This document shows, one piece after another, positions 9,228 to 16,981 of a stretch of DNA of 64,000 nt (its first letter is position 1; each line of letters begins with the position of its first letter). Source of the stretch: Streptomyces bacillaris. Its GTDB lineage: Bacteria; Actinomycetota; Actinomycetes; Streptomycetales; Streptomycetaceae. The stretch is taken from contig NZ_CP029378.1 in the NCBI RefSeq assembly GCF_003268675.1, forward strand, positions 5,270,001-5,334,000, written 5' to 3'. Position numbers and translations under genes: made by a program. The notes beneath the pieces were generated by a model, which was not told where the DNA came from, made no database searches, and saw only the letters and a program-made list of their open reading frames with translations.

Positions 9228-9243
9228 GTTACCGGTCGGTCAC
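9228..9243. promoter_or_regulatory. TetR-type palindromic operator candidate upstream of acyl-CoA dehydrogenase
   Basis: GTTACCGGTCGGTCAC is a near-perfect 16-bp palindrome (one mismatched pair) located 86-101 bp upstream of the acyl-CoA dehydrogenase start. ACCG-spacer-CGGT palindromes are common TetR-family operators in actinobacteria, including fatty-acid catabolism regulons. No TetR gene is seen nearby, so the regulator would act in trans. Confidence 0.4.
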
Positions 9244-9334
9244 GGAGCTGTCCAGGGTGATGCTGAGCACGCGTTCCGGCTCCCGCCGCGTCTCCGCGAG
9301 GGGAGCGGGGCCGGGCCCCCGGCGGCCGGGGCGG

Positions 9335-9859
9335 TCAGCCCGTCCGCCGCGCCGTCCCCTCGTCCGGAGGGTGCCCGGCCCCGGGCGCCGGTGTGTCCGC
9401 ATGTACGTCGACGAGCGCGGCCCGGACGACCTCCACCGCCTCCATCAGCCGGGCCCGGGACGCCGGTGTCACCCGCGCCAGCACGGCCGCCAGCCGCTCC
9501 TCGCGCCGGGCCCGCAGCCGGTCGAGGTGGGCCCGCCCCTGGGCGGTCAGCCGCAGCTCGACCTCGCGCCGGCTGGCCGGGCTGGAGGACCGGCGTACGA
9601 AACCGAGGGCCTCCAGCCGGTCGCAGAGCCGGCTCACCGAGGAGGGGGCGGCGTCCAGCTCCGCCCCGAGCTGCCGCAGATTGATGCCCTCCCGGCGTTC
9701 GAGCACGTACATGACCCGGAGCTGCGGCGCGGAGACGGTGACGGGCAAGGCACCCGCCGGAACCCTCGCCCAGTAGACCTCCAGCAGCTCGATGACCCCG
9801 CGCATCGCCCTCGCCACGTCGCGGAGCCCGTGATCAGGCCCGGAACGCTCTACGCCCAT
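9335..9859 (-). CDS. MarR-family transcriptional regulator
   Basis: 174 residues from the ATG at 9859 (MGVERSGPDHG). Upstream in-frame sequence does not look coding. A winged-helix MarR core is visible: TVSAPQLRVMYVLERREGINLRQLGAELDAAPSSVSRLCDRLEALGFV is the helix-turn-helix, followed by RRSSSPASRREVELRLTAQG, the wing. Such proteins are dimeric cytoplasmic repressors responsive to phenolic or oxidative ligands. It is divergent from the PRC-barrel gene across 295 bp and may control it or itself; no operator was recognised. Confidence 0.88.
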   Translation of the reverse strand: MGVERSGPDHGLRDVARAMRGVIELLEVYWARVPAGALPVTVSAPQLRVMYVLERREGINLRQLGAELDAAPSSVSRLCDRLEALGFVRRSSSPASRREVELRLTAQGRAHLDRLRARREERLAAVLARVTPASRARLMEAVEVVRAALVDVHADTPAPGAGHPPDEGTARRTG

Positions 9860-10154
9860 GCTGGAACACCCTCGGTCGAGCTGAGCCCCGTCGTGCGCCC
9901 GTGGGCAGGGTCTTTCCCTAGCGTTGACGCCCCAGCCGATCCGAAACCCATGACTTTTCCGCACCGCTCCGGATGCCGCCGGGGGCGGGACCGGGGCGCG
10001 TTGCGCGGGTGCGTCGAATTCCCGCGAAATGGAGGGAAAAACGCACGAGTTCGCGGACATGGTGCGGAAGGCGCGGGGCACGAGGCTGGCAGCCGCCGCT
10101 CAGGACAGGGCGCGACGACACGGCATGTGCGATCTGCGATCGAAGGAGTTTTTC
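9860..10154. promoter_or_regulatory. Divergent intergenic region, MarR / PRC-barrel
   Basis: 295 bp without a supported gene. It should contain the promoters for both flanking genes. I see no strong inverted repeat. A GAAGGAG ribosome-binding site (10141-10147) serves the rightward gene. Confidence 0.5.
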
Positions 10155-10508
10155 ATGAGCGAGAACCTGTGGGGCTACCAGCCGGCCGTCGGCCACACCG
10201 TCGGCACCGACCTGATCGGTTACAAGGTCGAGGCGACCGACGGCAGCATCGGCAAGGTCGACAAGCACTCCGACGACGTCACGTCCTCGTATCTGGTGGT
10301 CGACACCGGCGTATGGATCTTCGGCAAGCACGTCCTGCTCCCGGCGGGCACGGTGAGCCGGATCGACGCCGACGACCGCAAGGTCTACATCGACCTCACG
10401 AAGGACCAGATCAAGGACGCCCCGGAGTTCGACAAGGACAAGCACATCGGCGACGCGGACTTCCACCGCACGACGGGGGAGTACTACGGTCGCCACCGCC
10501 GCGTCTGA
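10155..10508 (+). CDS. PRC-barrel domain protein
   Basis: 117 residues from the ATG at 10155, which is preceded at good spacing by GAAGGAG. The protein is small, soluble and charged. The first half (TDLIGYKVEATDGSIGKVDK, then SSYLVVDTGVWIFGKHVLLPAG) is a PRC-barrel fold like that of RimM and photosynthetic reaction-centre H subunits. The second half (DRKVYIDLTKDQIKDAPEF) matches the usual continuation in Streptomyces stress-associated PRC-barrel proteins. The molecular role is not established. It is divergent from MarR and ends at a strong bidirectional terminator. Confidence 0.88.
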   Translation: MSENLWGYQPAVGHTVGTDLIGYKVEATDGSIGKVDKHSDDVTSSYLVVDTGVWIFGKHVLLPAGTVSRIDADDRKVYIDLTKDQIKDAPEFDKDKHIGDADFHRTTGEYYGRHRRV

Positions 10509-10556
10509 CCCGATCCGGCGACGGAGACGGCGCCGGGCGGGGCGGGGCGGAACAGA

Positions 10557-10604
10557 GCGGGGCGGGGCGGAACGCGGAGGTACGCGTTCCGCCCCGCCCC
10601 GCTT
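10557..10604. terminator. Strong bidirectional hairpin terminator
   Basis: Perfect 21-bp inverted repeat (10557-10577 and 10584-10604) with a 6-base loop, 48 bp after the PRC-barrel stop and 25 bp after the end of the leftward gene at 10629. It suits both converging genes. No U-tract is present, as is usual in Streptomyces. Confidence 0.85.
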
Positions 10605-10628
10605 CCGGTTCGGGCGCCCGCCCCCGGT

Positions 10629-11126
10629 TCAGGCGCCCGGCCCCTGCTCCGTGCCCGGCGTACGTTCGTGATCGGCCAGGTCGACGAGGGCGAGGGCGGA
10701 GCGGTCCTGCCCGGGGGAGAGGCCCGTGGGGTTCTGGCCGGCCCTCAGGTCGTCCTCGTGGCGCTGCCGCTGCTCCTCCGCGTACGACCTGAGCGCGGCC
10801 CGCGCCTCGTCCGGGGAGCAGTCCAGCGCGGCGGCCACCTCGCTCCAGGTGGCCCCCAACTCCAGGGCGGCGTGGACGGTTCCGCCGCGGCGCCGCAGGA
10901 CGGTACGGCGTACGGACTCGCTCAACGCCAGTTGCGTGAGGGCGTCGGCGGTGGCGCGGCCCGTGGGGCCGGTGGCCGCGGACGGCAGGTGCCGGAGGGT
11001 GAGGCGCCGCTCGGCCTCGCGGTACTTCTCCACCTGCCAGTCCAGCGGGGTCGTGGCCGTCACATCGCCGGGCCTGCGGACCGCCTTGCCCTGCCAGTGC
11101 CGGTACGCGTCGGTGCCGATGCTCAT
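10629..11126 (-). CDS. Conserved hypothetical protein with HTH-like segment
   Basis: 165 residues from the ATG at 11126 (MSIGTDAYRHW). Its start overlaps the stop of the upstream membrane-protein gene by four bases (ATGA), so they are translationally coupled. No signal peptide or membrane helix. The segment GATWSEVAAALDCSPDEARAALRSY looks like a helix-turn-helix, and QRQRHEDD follows. The N-terminal part is rich in Arg and Leu. I do not recognise a named family; a DNA-binding or regulatory role with its membrane partner is only a suggestion. Confidence 0.65.
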   Translation of the reverse strand: MSIGTDAYRHWQGKAVRRPGDVTATTPLDWQVEKYREAERRLTLRHLPSAATGPTGRATADALTQLALSESVRRTVLRRRGGTVHAALELGATWSEVAAALDCSPDEARAALRSYAEEQRQRHEDDLRAGQNPTGLSPGQDRSALALVDLADHERTPGTEQGPGA

Positions 11127-11446
11127 GACGCGGCCGCCTTCCGGCCCCCGCGCCCCCGGAAGACGATGGCGCCGACGGCGGCGATCGACGCCAGATGCGC
11201 ACCGGCCCCCGCCAGCAGGAACCGCCAGGGCGACTCCCCGCGCCCGAAGGCGTCGAGCCCCAGCCCGGCCGCGGCCACCGCCGCCACGATCGGGCCCATC
11301 CACGGCAGCGCGTACATCGTCAGCGTGCCCGTCGTGGTGCAGCGGAAAGGGGTGGGCGTGGCCGAACCGCAGTCGTCGGTGGCGAAGACGGACGCGTACA
11401 GCACGCCCAGGTTCACGAGCAGCCCGAATCCGGCCAGGACGGCCAC
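11123..11446 (-). CDS. Small membrane protein
   Basis: About 107 residues with a GTG start at 11446; an in-frame stop lies a short way upstream, so the start is near here. Three hydrophobic stretches (AVLAGFGLLVNLGVLYASVF, MGPIVAAVAAAGLGL and WRFLLAGAGAHLASIAAVGAIVF) predict a three-helix membrane protein with a Cys-containing external loop. The family is not recognised. It overlaps the next gene by four bases. Confidence 0.6.
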   Translation of the reverse strand: MAVLAGFGLLVNLGVLYASVFATDDCGSATPTPFRCTTTGTLTMYALPWMGPIVAAVAAAGLGLDAFGRGESPWRFLLAGAGAHLASIAAVGAIVFRGRGGRKAAAS

Positions 11447-11752
11447 GGTGCGCAGACAGAGCAGCGGCCACTGCGTCGGCGTTCAGGCGAGAGCGCTCAC
11501 ATACGGCGTACCGGTGTTCATGGAGCCACGGTAGGAGCGGGGCGGGCTGCGGACATGAGTGTGCGTACTCAGTCACGGCAGTTACGGCGACACCACCTGC
11601 GGCCGACCGCCAACAGCCTTTTCTCCGGCGGCCGCTGAGGTTTTCGGCCGTCCAGTCTCGGACATGGATTCGACTGTGCCAAGGGTCTCGGACACCTTCA
11701 CGATTTAAGGTGCCTTTACTTGGACCGTGAGTGCGTGGCAGGAAGGCACAGC
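11447..11752. promoter_or_regulatory. Divergent intergenic region with direct and inverted repeats
   Basis: 306 bp between a leftward membrane-protein gene and a rightward XRE gene; no supported gene. GTCTCGGACA occurs twice (11655-11664 and 11685-11694, 30 bp apart) and CACCTT/AAGGTG forms an inverted repeat (11693-11698 and 11707-11712) just upstream of the XRE gene. These are candidate operators for XRE autoregulation. Confidence 0.45.
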
Positions 11753-12868
11753 ATGACCTCGGAGCGTCGAAGAGTCGAAGCGGCGGCCCCGGAACTGTCG
11801 GCGGAACTCCGCAGACTGCGTGAACTCAACAGGCTGACTCTCGCCGCGCTGGCGAAGCGCACCAACTACAGCAAGTCGTCCTGGGAGCGGTATCTCAACG
11901 GCAAGGTGATCCCGCCCGAGTCCGCCGTGGTGGCCTTCGCACAGACCGTGGGCGTACGCCCCGACGAGCTGCTGATGCTCAGGAACCGGGCCGAGCGGGC
12001 GGAACGGGCCGAGCGCGAGCAGACGGGGGACGCACCGGTCAGAGGCCCGGCGGCGGCCGGGTCCGGGGGGCGGGTGACCGCCGGGCCGGACCGCGCGGCG
12101 GGCGGTGAAGTCGCCCCGGAGGCAGAGGGGTCGGGCGAGGCGGAGGTCGACGGCCACGCCGCCGGAACGTCCCTCGCGGCCTCGGTCTCCGTGCCCGTCC
12201 CCGCGCCGGCCTCCCTCCCGGCCACCGAGCCCGCCGCCGCGTCGGACCTCGCGTCGGCCCCGGCGCCGGAACCCGCGGCCGGGGGAAGCTCCGACGGCGG
12301 GGGACCGCCGAGCCCCCGGAAGGCGGTCGCCGGGCCGTGGCGCAAGGGCCTGGTCCTCGCGGGGATCGCGAGCGTGGGGGCGGCCGTCGGCCTGGCGGTG
12401 GGGATCCCGCTCGGTACGGACCGGGGGGAGAAGGAGCGGGCCGGAGCCACGGCGGGCGCCCTCGTGAGCGAGGAGCGGACGGCGGGCGGCCCCGGCTGCA
12501 TCGGGACCGAGTGCCGGGCGAAGGACCCGCAGCGGCTGAACTGCCACATCGGCGTCTGGACGGCGGCCGTCGCCCAACGCGGGGACGCCTACCTGGAGTT
12601 GCGCTACAGCCCCGGCTGCCGGTCGGCCTGGGCGCGGCTCACCGAGGCGGGGGTGGGGGACACCGCGCGGGTCATGACCGAGCAGGGCGTGATCCAGGAG
12701 CGGTCGATCAGCTACGACGGGGACACGTACTCCATGATGGTCGAGGCGCCCTACCCGGCCGCGGTGAAGGCGTGCGCGGATCTCCGCGACGGGGAGAACT
12801 TCTGCACGGGCGTGGGCGGCGGGAAGCCCCTGCGCGAATCCGTCACCGACGAGAGCGAGCGGGGCTGA
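11753..12868 (+). CDS. Membrane-anchored XRE-family protein with DUF2690-like C-terminal domain
   Basis: 371 residues. The ATG at 11753 is preceded by AGGAAGG; an in-frame TTG at 11720 would add 11 residues. Residues about 15-80 form a Cro/XRE helix-turn-helix (RELNRLTLAALAKRTNYSKSSWERYLNGKVIPP). A long acidic, Ala/Pro-rich linker follows. One membrane helix (GLVLAGIASVGAAVGLAVGI) is in the middle. The outer C-terminal domain has paired Cys residues (GPGCIGTECRAKDPQRLNC, SPGC) as in the DUF2690 family of Streptomyces. The layout suggests an intracellular DNA-binding domain tied to an outside sensor, like an anti-sigma or one-component receptor. The signal is unknown. Confidence 0.82.
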   Translation: MTSERRRVEAAAPELSAELRRLRELNRLTLAALAKRTNYSKSSWERYLNGKVIPPESAVVAFAQTVGVRPDELLMLRNRAERAERAEREQTGDAPVRGPAAAGSGGRVTAGPDRAAGGEVAPEAEGSGEAEVDGHAAGTSLAASVSVPVPAPASLPATEPAAASDLASAPAPEPAAGGSSDGGGPPSPRKAVAGPWRKGLVLAGIASVGAAVGLAVGIPLGTDRGEKERAGATAGALVSEERTAGGPGCIGTECRAKDPQRLNCHIGVWTAAVAQRGDAYLELRYSPGCRSAWARLTEAGVGDTARVMTEQGVIQERSISYDGDTYSMMVEAPYPAAVKACADLRDGENFCTGVGGGKPLRESVTDESERG

Positions 12869-12888
12869 TCCGCCTGCGACGGTGAGGG

Positions 12889-12922
12889 ACCCGGTGGCCG
12901 CTGCCCGCAGCGGCCACCGGGT
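12889..12922. terminator. Bidirectional hairpin terminator
   Basis: Perfect 15-bp inverted repeat (12889-12903 and 12908-12922) with a CCCG loop, lying between the ends of the converging XRE/DUF2690 and M15-type peptidase genes. Confidence 0.85.
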
Positions 12923-12982
12923 GCCGCCGATGTCTCCTCGGCGGACTCAGCTGACGGAACCTCAGTGAGCCCAGTGGCGGGC

Positions 12983-13891
12983 TCAGTTGTGGAACGTGAC
13001 GTCCCAGTGGCTGCTCTCGCGCGCGTAGATGTTGCCCGAGGCGGACTTGTACTGGGTGGCGCCGTCACCCCGGTCGCCGATGCGGGTGAAGGTGCGGGTG
13101 ATGTAGTTGCTGATGCAGGACTGCGGGCTGAAGTCGACCTTGTAGCCGTTCCAGTGGCTGTACGTGCCGCCGGCGTGGCCCGTCTCCGTACCCCCGGTGA
13201 CCAGGATCGCGCAGCCGCTGGCGCGCTTGAGGGCGACGGTGCCCTCGGCGGTGGTCCGGCGCATCTGCTCGAAGGAGGTGCAGGTGCTGACGTTGCGGTT
13301 CGAGCAGTTGCCGGTCGAGGTCCAGGTGATGCCCGCGCCGCTGAACATCGAGGAGACCTGGGCGTGCGTCAGCTTGGTGGAACCGCCGCCTCCGCCCCCG
13401 CCGGAGCCCGAGCCGGAGACCAGCGCCCGCCAGGTGTCGGGGCCGACGATCCCGTCCGCGCTCAGCCCCTTGCTCTGCTGGAACTTCTTGGCGGCGGAGG
13501 CCGTACCGGACCCGAAGGCTCCGTCCACGGCCAGGCCGTGACCGTACCGGTTGAGCTGCACCTGCGCCGCCTTCACCGCGCTGCCGTTCGAGCCGGAGGA
13601 GACCGTGACGATCAGCTTGGACCAGGTGTCGGGGCCCACGACGCCGTCGGCGGTGAGGCTCTGGGAGCGCTGGAAGCTCTTCACCTTGTCGGCGGTGCCG
13701 CTGCCGAAGATCCCGTCGGCCGCGGTGGCGTGGTTCCGGGCGGTGAGGAGGTGCTGGATGGTGGTGACATTGGCGCCGGTGCTGCCGCTGCCCACCACGG
13801 GCCAGCTCGCGGCCTGGGCGGCGGGGGCGCTCAGGAGGGTCGCGAGCACCGCTGCCAGGACCGTGGCGAGCAGGGCGGGGAGACGTCTCAT
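12983..13891 (-). CDS. Secreted M15-type peptidase with two peptidoglycan-binding domains
   Basis: 302 residues from the ATG at 13891. Residues 1-30 are a Sec signal peptide (MRRLPALLATVLAAVLATLLSAP, cleaved after AQA). Two PG_binding_1 domains follow (about 32-100 and 105-170), each with the DGIFGSGTADKVKSFQ or DGAFGSGTASAAKKFQ pattern. A Gly linker leads to a C-terminal catalytic domain with HWNGYKVD (HxxxxxxD) and ESSHWDV (ExxH), the zinc-ligand pattern of M15 D,D-carboxypeptidases such as VanY. It should cleave peptide stems in the cell wall after export. It ends opposite the XRE/DUF2690 gene. The M15 assignment is from motifs only. Confidence 0.82.
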   Translation of the reverse strand: MRRLPALLATVLAAVLATLLSAPAAQAASWPVVGSGSTGANVTTIQHLLTARNHATAADGIFGSGTADKVKSFQRSQSLTADGVVGPDTWSKLIVTVSSGSNGSAVKAAQVQLNRYGHGLAVDGAFGSGTASAAKKFQQSKGLSADGIVGPDTWRALVSGSGSGGGGGGGSTKLTHAQVSSMFSGAGITWTSTGNCSNRNVSTCTSFEQMRRTTAEGTVALKRASGCAILVTGGTETGHAGGTYSHWNGYKVDFSPQSCISNYITRTFTRIGDRGDGATQYKSASGNIYARESSHWDVTFHN

Positions 13892-14351
13892 GCGGATGTG
13901 TCCTTCGTTTCCTTCGGGCGGACTTCCTTGACGCACAACAGTCTTGACCGGCCCGGCGGCCGATCCGCCGGCTCCTGGGAGAACCGGGGACAGCCGGGGA
14001 CGGGCCGTGCTCCGGGACGTCTCTGACCTGCACGGACCCGGCCGGGGCGGGGCCGGGGCGGGGACGTGCGAGGGACGGGTACGGGACGGGGCCCGGCGGC
14101 CGGGAGACGCCGCGAGGGCGTCCCCGTACGGGCGGGACGCCGCGGAGGTGTCCCCGTACGGACAGGGACGTCCCAGCCCGTCCCACGTACCGGAGGGAAA
14201 CCGCAGCTCACGGCGGCGGCCGTCCCGACTTCTCCCGCATGCGACGGGATTCCTGGCTCTCCCGCGCCAGGGACGGCGACGCTCCTGGCACCGCCCGTCC
14301 TCCCGTACCCGCTGATCACGGCGTTCCGGACCACCAGCCCCAGGAAGAGAC
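13892..14351. other. 460-bp intergenic region with 30-bp tandem duplication
   Basis: No supported gene. It separates the leftward M15-type peptidase from the rightward small secreted protein and must hold both promoters. An imperfect 30-bp tandem repeat (14106-14135 and 14136-14165) is annotated separately. The remainder is G/C-rich with no obvious promoter consensus. Confidence 0.5.
14106..14165. repeat. Two-copy 30-bp tandem repeat
   Basis: Copies at 14106-14135 and 14136-14165 match at 25 of 30 positions. Both contain GTCCCCGTACGG and begin GACGCCGCG. It lies about 190 bp upstream of the small secreted-protein gene. It may be an operator array or a simple slippage product. Confidence 0.6.
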
Positions 14352-14744
14352 ATGAAGAAGAGCAGGATCCTCGTCCCCGCCGCTGCGGCCATGGCCGCCG
14401 TGATCGGATTCGCCGGCCCCGCCCAGGCGGCCACCGCCTCCGTCTCGGGCACGGTGAAGTCGACGACCACGTACTACTCGACGGCCCGCACGATCTCGGT
14501 CGGCGGTTCGAACATCTACCTGAAGATCAACGCGCGCTCCGTCGACATGAAGGTCTTCTGGTACAAGTGCAGCGACCGCAGCGTGCGCGGCCAGTCCGTC
14601 CACTTCGCGGCCCACGACACCGGCCGCAAGCGGCTCGGCACCAACTTCGCGGCCGGCACCTCCTTCTGCCTGGGCGCCGCGGCCGACATCGGTGAGGGCT
14701 CCCGTACCTGGAGCGGCAAGCTCGACTGGAACGTCTCCTCCTGA
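14352..14744 (+). CDS. Small secreted protein
   Basis: 130 residues; the ATG at 14352 follows AGGAAGAG. A classic Sec signal peptide (MKKSRILVPAAAAMAAVIGF, cleavage after AQA) precedes a mature domain of about 100 residues rich in Ser, Thr and Gly with two Cys (WYKCSDRS, TSFCLGAA), likely one disulfide. No catalytic motif is visible. Family not recognised. A hairpin terminator lies just after the stop. Confidence 0.75.
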   Translation: MKKSRILVPAAAAMAAVIGFAGPAQAATASVSGTVKSTTTYYSTARTISVGGSNIYLKINARSVDMKVFWYKCSDRSVRGQSVHFAAHDTGRKRLGTNFAAGTSFCLGAAADIGEGSRTWSGKLDWNVSS

Positions 14745-14758
14745 CCCACGGGAGAGCC

Positions 14759-14789
14759 GCCGGGCCCGCCACGGGGGAGCGGGCCCGGC
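14759..14789 (+). terminator. Hairpin terminator after small secreted protein
   Basis: Perfect 11-bp inverted repeat (14759-14769 and 14779-14789) with a 9-base loop, starting 15 bp after the upstream stop codon. Confidence 0.7.
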
Positions 14790-14887
14790 CGGTGCGCGGG
14801 CGCGCCCGCCCGTACCTCCCGTTCCCTCCCCTCTCCCCGCACGTCCAGCAGATCCGTGAGAGCCGAGAGAGCGGTGATCAGAGGACC

Positions 14888-16981
14888 ATGGCGTCCGTCA
14901 CCATCCAGAAGAGGTCCGTATGGGCCGTGCACATCGACATGCCGTTGGCCACGCGCCTGTGGGAGGGCCGCGACAACGACTGGTACATCCGCACCTACGG
15001 CAAGCCGCCGCAGCCCTCCGGCCGGACCTGGGAGCCGTGGCGGGGCGGGGTCTTCGTCCACTACACAGGGAGCCGGACCTCCTTCTCCCCGGCCTCGGAG
15101 ACGGACTGCCGCAAGAAGGTCGCGAGCATGTTCGCCGACCACTACCCGGACTCCGGCGACATCAAGTACAACTACCTCGTCTGCCCGCACGGCACGGTCT
15201 ACGAAGGCCGGGGCCACCAGCGGGGCGAGGCTAACGGCGGCGCCACCATCGCCCTGAGCGGCGGGCGTGAACTCGGCCGCAACACCGCCTTCTACTCGAT
15301 TCAGGGCATGCTCGGCGTCCCCGACAAGCCGACGTCCGCGATGCTCGCGTCGATGAAGAAGCTCATCCACCACCTGCGCTACGAACTCCCGCGCGAGCGG
15401 CGGGCCGGAGGGGAACTCCTCCCGCACCGGGCAGGCGGCTGGGACACCGAGTGCCCGGGGGCGAACCTGCTCCCGTACGCGAAGGCCGGCTCGTCCATCG
15501 ACCCCGAACCGCCCGCCAAGCAGGGCGCGGAGGCCGCCGCCCTGAACATCATCTCCCGGGGCTCCTGGGGAGCGCGGGCCCCGAAGTCGGTCGTCAAGGT
15601 GCCCGCGTCGGAGCGCAGGGGCTTCGTGGTCCACTACTCGGCCGGACCGTCCTCGCAGACCGTGCGGCAGATCCAGAACTACCACATGGACTCCAACGGC
15701 TGGTCGGACATCGGCTACAACTTCCTGGTGGACACCGCGGGCCGCATCTACGAGGGCCGGGGCTGGAACAACGAGGGCGCCCACACCTCCGGTTACAACC
15801 GGTCGCACATCGCCGTCTGCTTCATCGGCCGGGACGGGGACGCCACCAAGGCGGCCAAGGTCTCGATCCGCAGCCTCTACGAGAAGGCGAACACCGTCTT
15901 CGGCCGGACGCTCTCCAAGACGTACCACAGCGCCCTGGGCTCCACCTCCTGCCCCGGCAACGACCTCCGCGCCTGGGTGAGTTCGGGGATGCCGGTGGAC
16001 GGCTGGTCGGACATCGGCGACGGTGACGGCGGAGGCGGCGGCGGGGGCACCGGCGGCGTACGGTCGGTGGCCTCCCAGCAGAAGGCGGTCAACAGCCTCG
16101 GCTACACACCGCCGTTGGACGTCGACGGGATCACGGGCCCGAAGACCGTCGCCGGTGTCAAGTGGCTCCAGGCCAAGGTCGGCGTCACCGCGGACGGGAT
16201 CTGGGGCCCGGACACGGAGGCCGCCTACCGCGCGTACACCAGCACCGGCGGCCCCGGGAAGGGCATGAGCTCGGTCCGGTCCATCGCCTCGCAGCAGAAG
16301 GCGGTCAACGACCTGGGCCACACGCCGAAGCTGGACGTCGACGGCGTGTTCGGCCCGCGGACCGAAGCCGGTGTGAAGTGGCTCCAGACCAGGGCCGGGG
16401 TCCCCGCGGACGGACTGTGGGGCCCCGCGACGGAGGCCGCCTACCGCGACCTCGCCAAGGGCGGCGCCACCTGGTCCGACGGCGGCCTGACGACGGTCCG
16501 GTCCGTCCTGCGCCAGCAGAAAGCCGTCAACAGCCTGGGACACACGCCCAAGTTGACGGAGGACGGCCTCTTCGGCCCGCAGACCGAGACCGGGGTGAAA
16601 TGGCTCCAGACCCGGGTGGGCGTCACGGCCGACGGCCTCTGGGGCCCGGACACCGAGACCGCGTTCACCCGCTTCTCCGACGGCCCGAACCTGACCGTGG
16701 ACGGCGACTTCGGCCCCCGGACCATCGCCTTCACCCAGCGGGCCATCGGCGTCACCGCCGACGGCGTCTGGGGCGCCGAGTCCAAGCGCGCGCTCCAACG
16801 CCACCTCAACACCTGGTCCAATGCCGGACTGACCGTGGACGGCGACACCGGCCCGAACACGGTGAAGGCCCTGCAACGCCACCTGATGCTGATGACCGGC
16901 ACCAAGCTCACGATCGACGGCGCCTGGGGCACGACCACCACCAGGGCGCTCCAGACCGCGCTGAACCAGGGGAGGTTCTGA
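14888..16981 (+). CDS. Double PGRP/amidase protein with five peptidoglycan-binding repeats
   Basis: 697 residues from the ATG at 14888 (MASVTIQKRS), with AGAGG just upstream. Two amidase_2/PGRP domains occur in tandem. The first (about 45-215) has FVHYTG and LPHRAGGWDTECPG; the second (about 225-375) has FVVHYSAG, DIGYNFLVD and TYHSALGSTSCPG. Each keeps the His, His and Cys zinc ligands of N-acetylmuramoyl-L-alanine amidases. Five PG-binding repeats follow, with VDGxxGPxT and ADGxWGPDTE motifs. No N-terminal signal peptide is visible, which is odd for a wall hydrolase. The stop overlaps the PhoX start by one base (TGATG), so the two are coupled. Confidence 0.88.
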   Translation: MASVTIQKRSVWAVHIDMPLATRLWEGRDNDWYIRTYGKPPQPSGRTWEPWRGGVFVHYTGSRTSFSPASETDCRKKVASMFADHYPDSGDIKYNYLVCPHGTVYEGRGHQRGEANGGATIALSGGRELGRNTAFYSIQGMLGVPDKPTSAMLASMKKLIHHLRYELPRERRAGGELLPHRAGGWDTECPGANLLPYAKAGSSIDPEPPAKQGAEAAALNIISRGSWGARAPKSVVKVPASERRGFVVHYSAGPSSQTVRQIQNYHMDSNGWSDIGYNFLVDTAGRIYEGRGWNNEGAHTSGYNRSHIAVCFIGRDGDATKAAKVSIRSLYEKANTVFGRTLSKTYHSALGSTSCPGNDLRAWVSSGMPVDGWSDIGDGDGGGGGGGTGGVRSVASQQKAVNSLGYTPPLDVDGITGPKTVAGVKWLQAKVGVTADGIWGPDTEAAYRAYTSTGGPGKGMSSVRSIASQQKAVNDLGHTPKLDVDGVFGPRTEAGVKWLQTRAGVPADGLWGPATEAAYRDLAKGGATWSDGGLTTVRSVLRQQKAVNSLGHTPKLTEDGLFGPQTETGVKWLQTRVGVTADGLWGPDTETAFTRFSDGPNLTVDGDFGPRTIAFTQRAIGVTADGVWGAESKRALQRHLNTWSNAGLTVDGDTGPNTVKALQRHLMLMTGTKLTIDGAWGTTTTRALQTALNQGRF

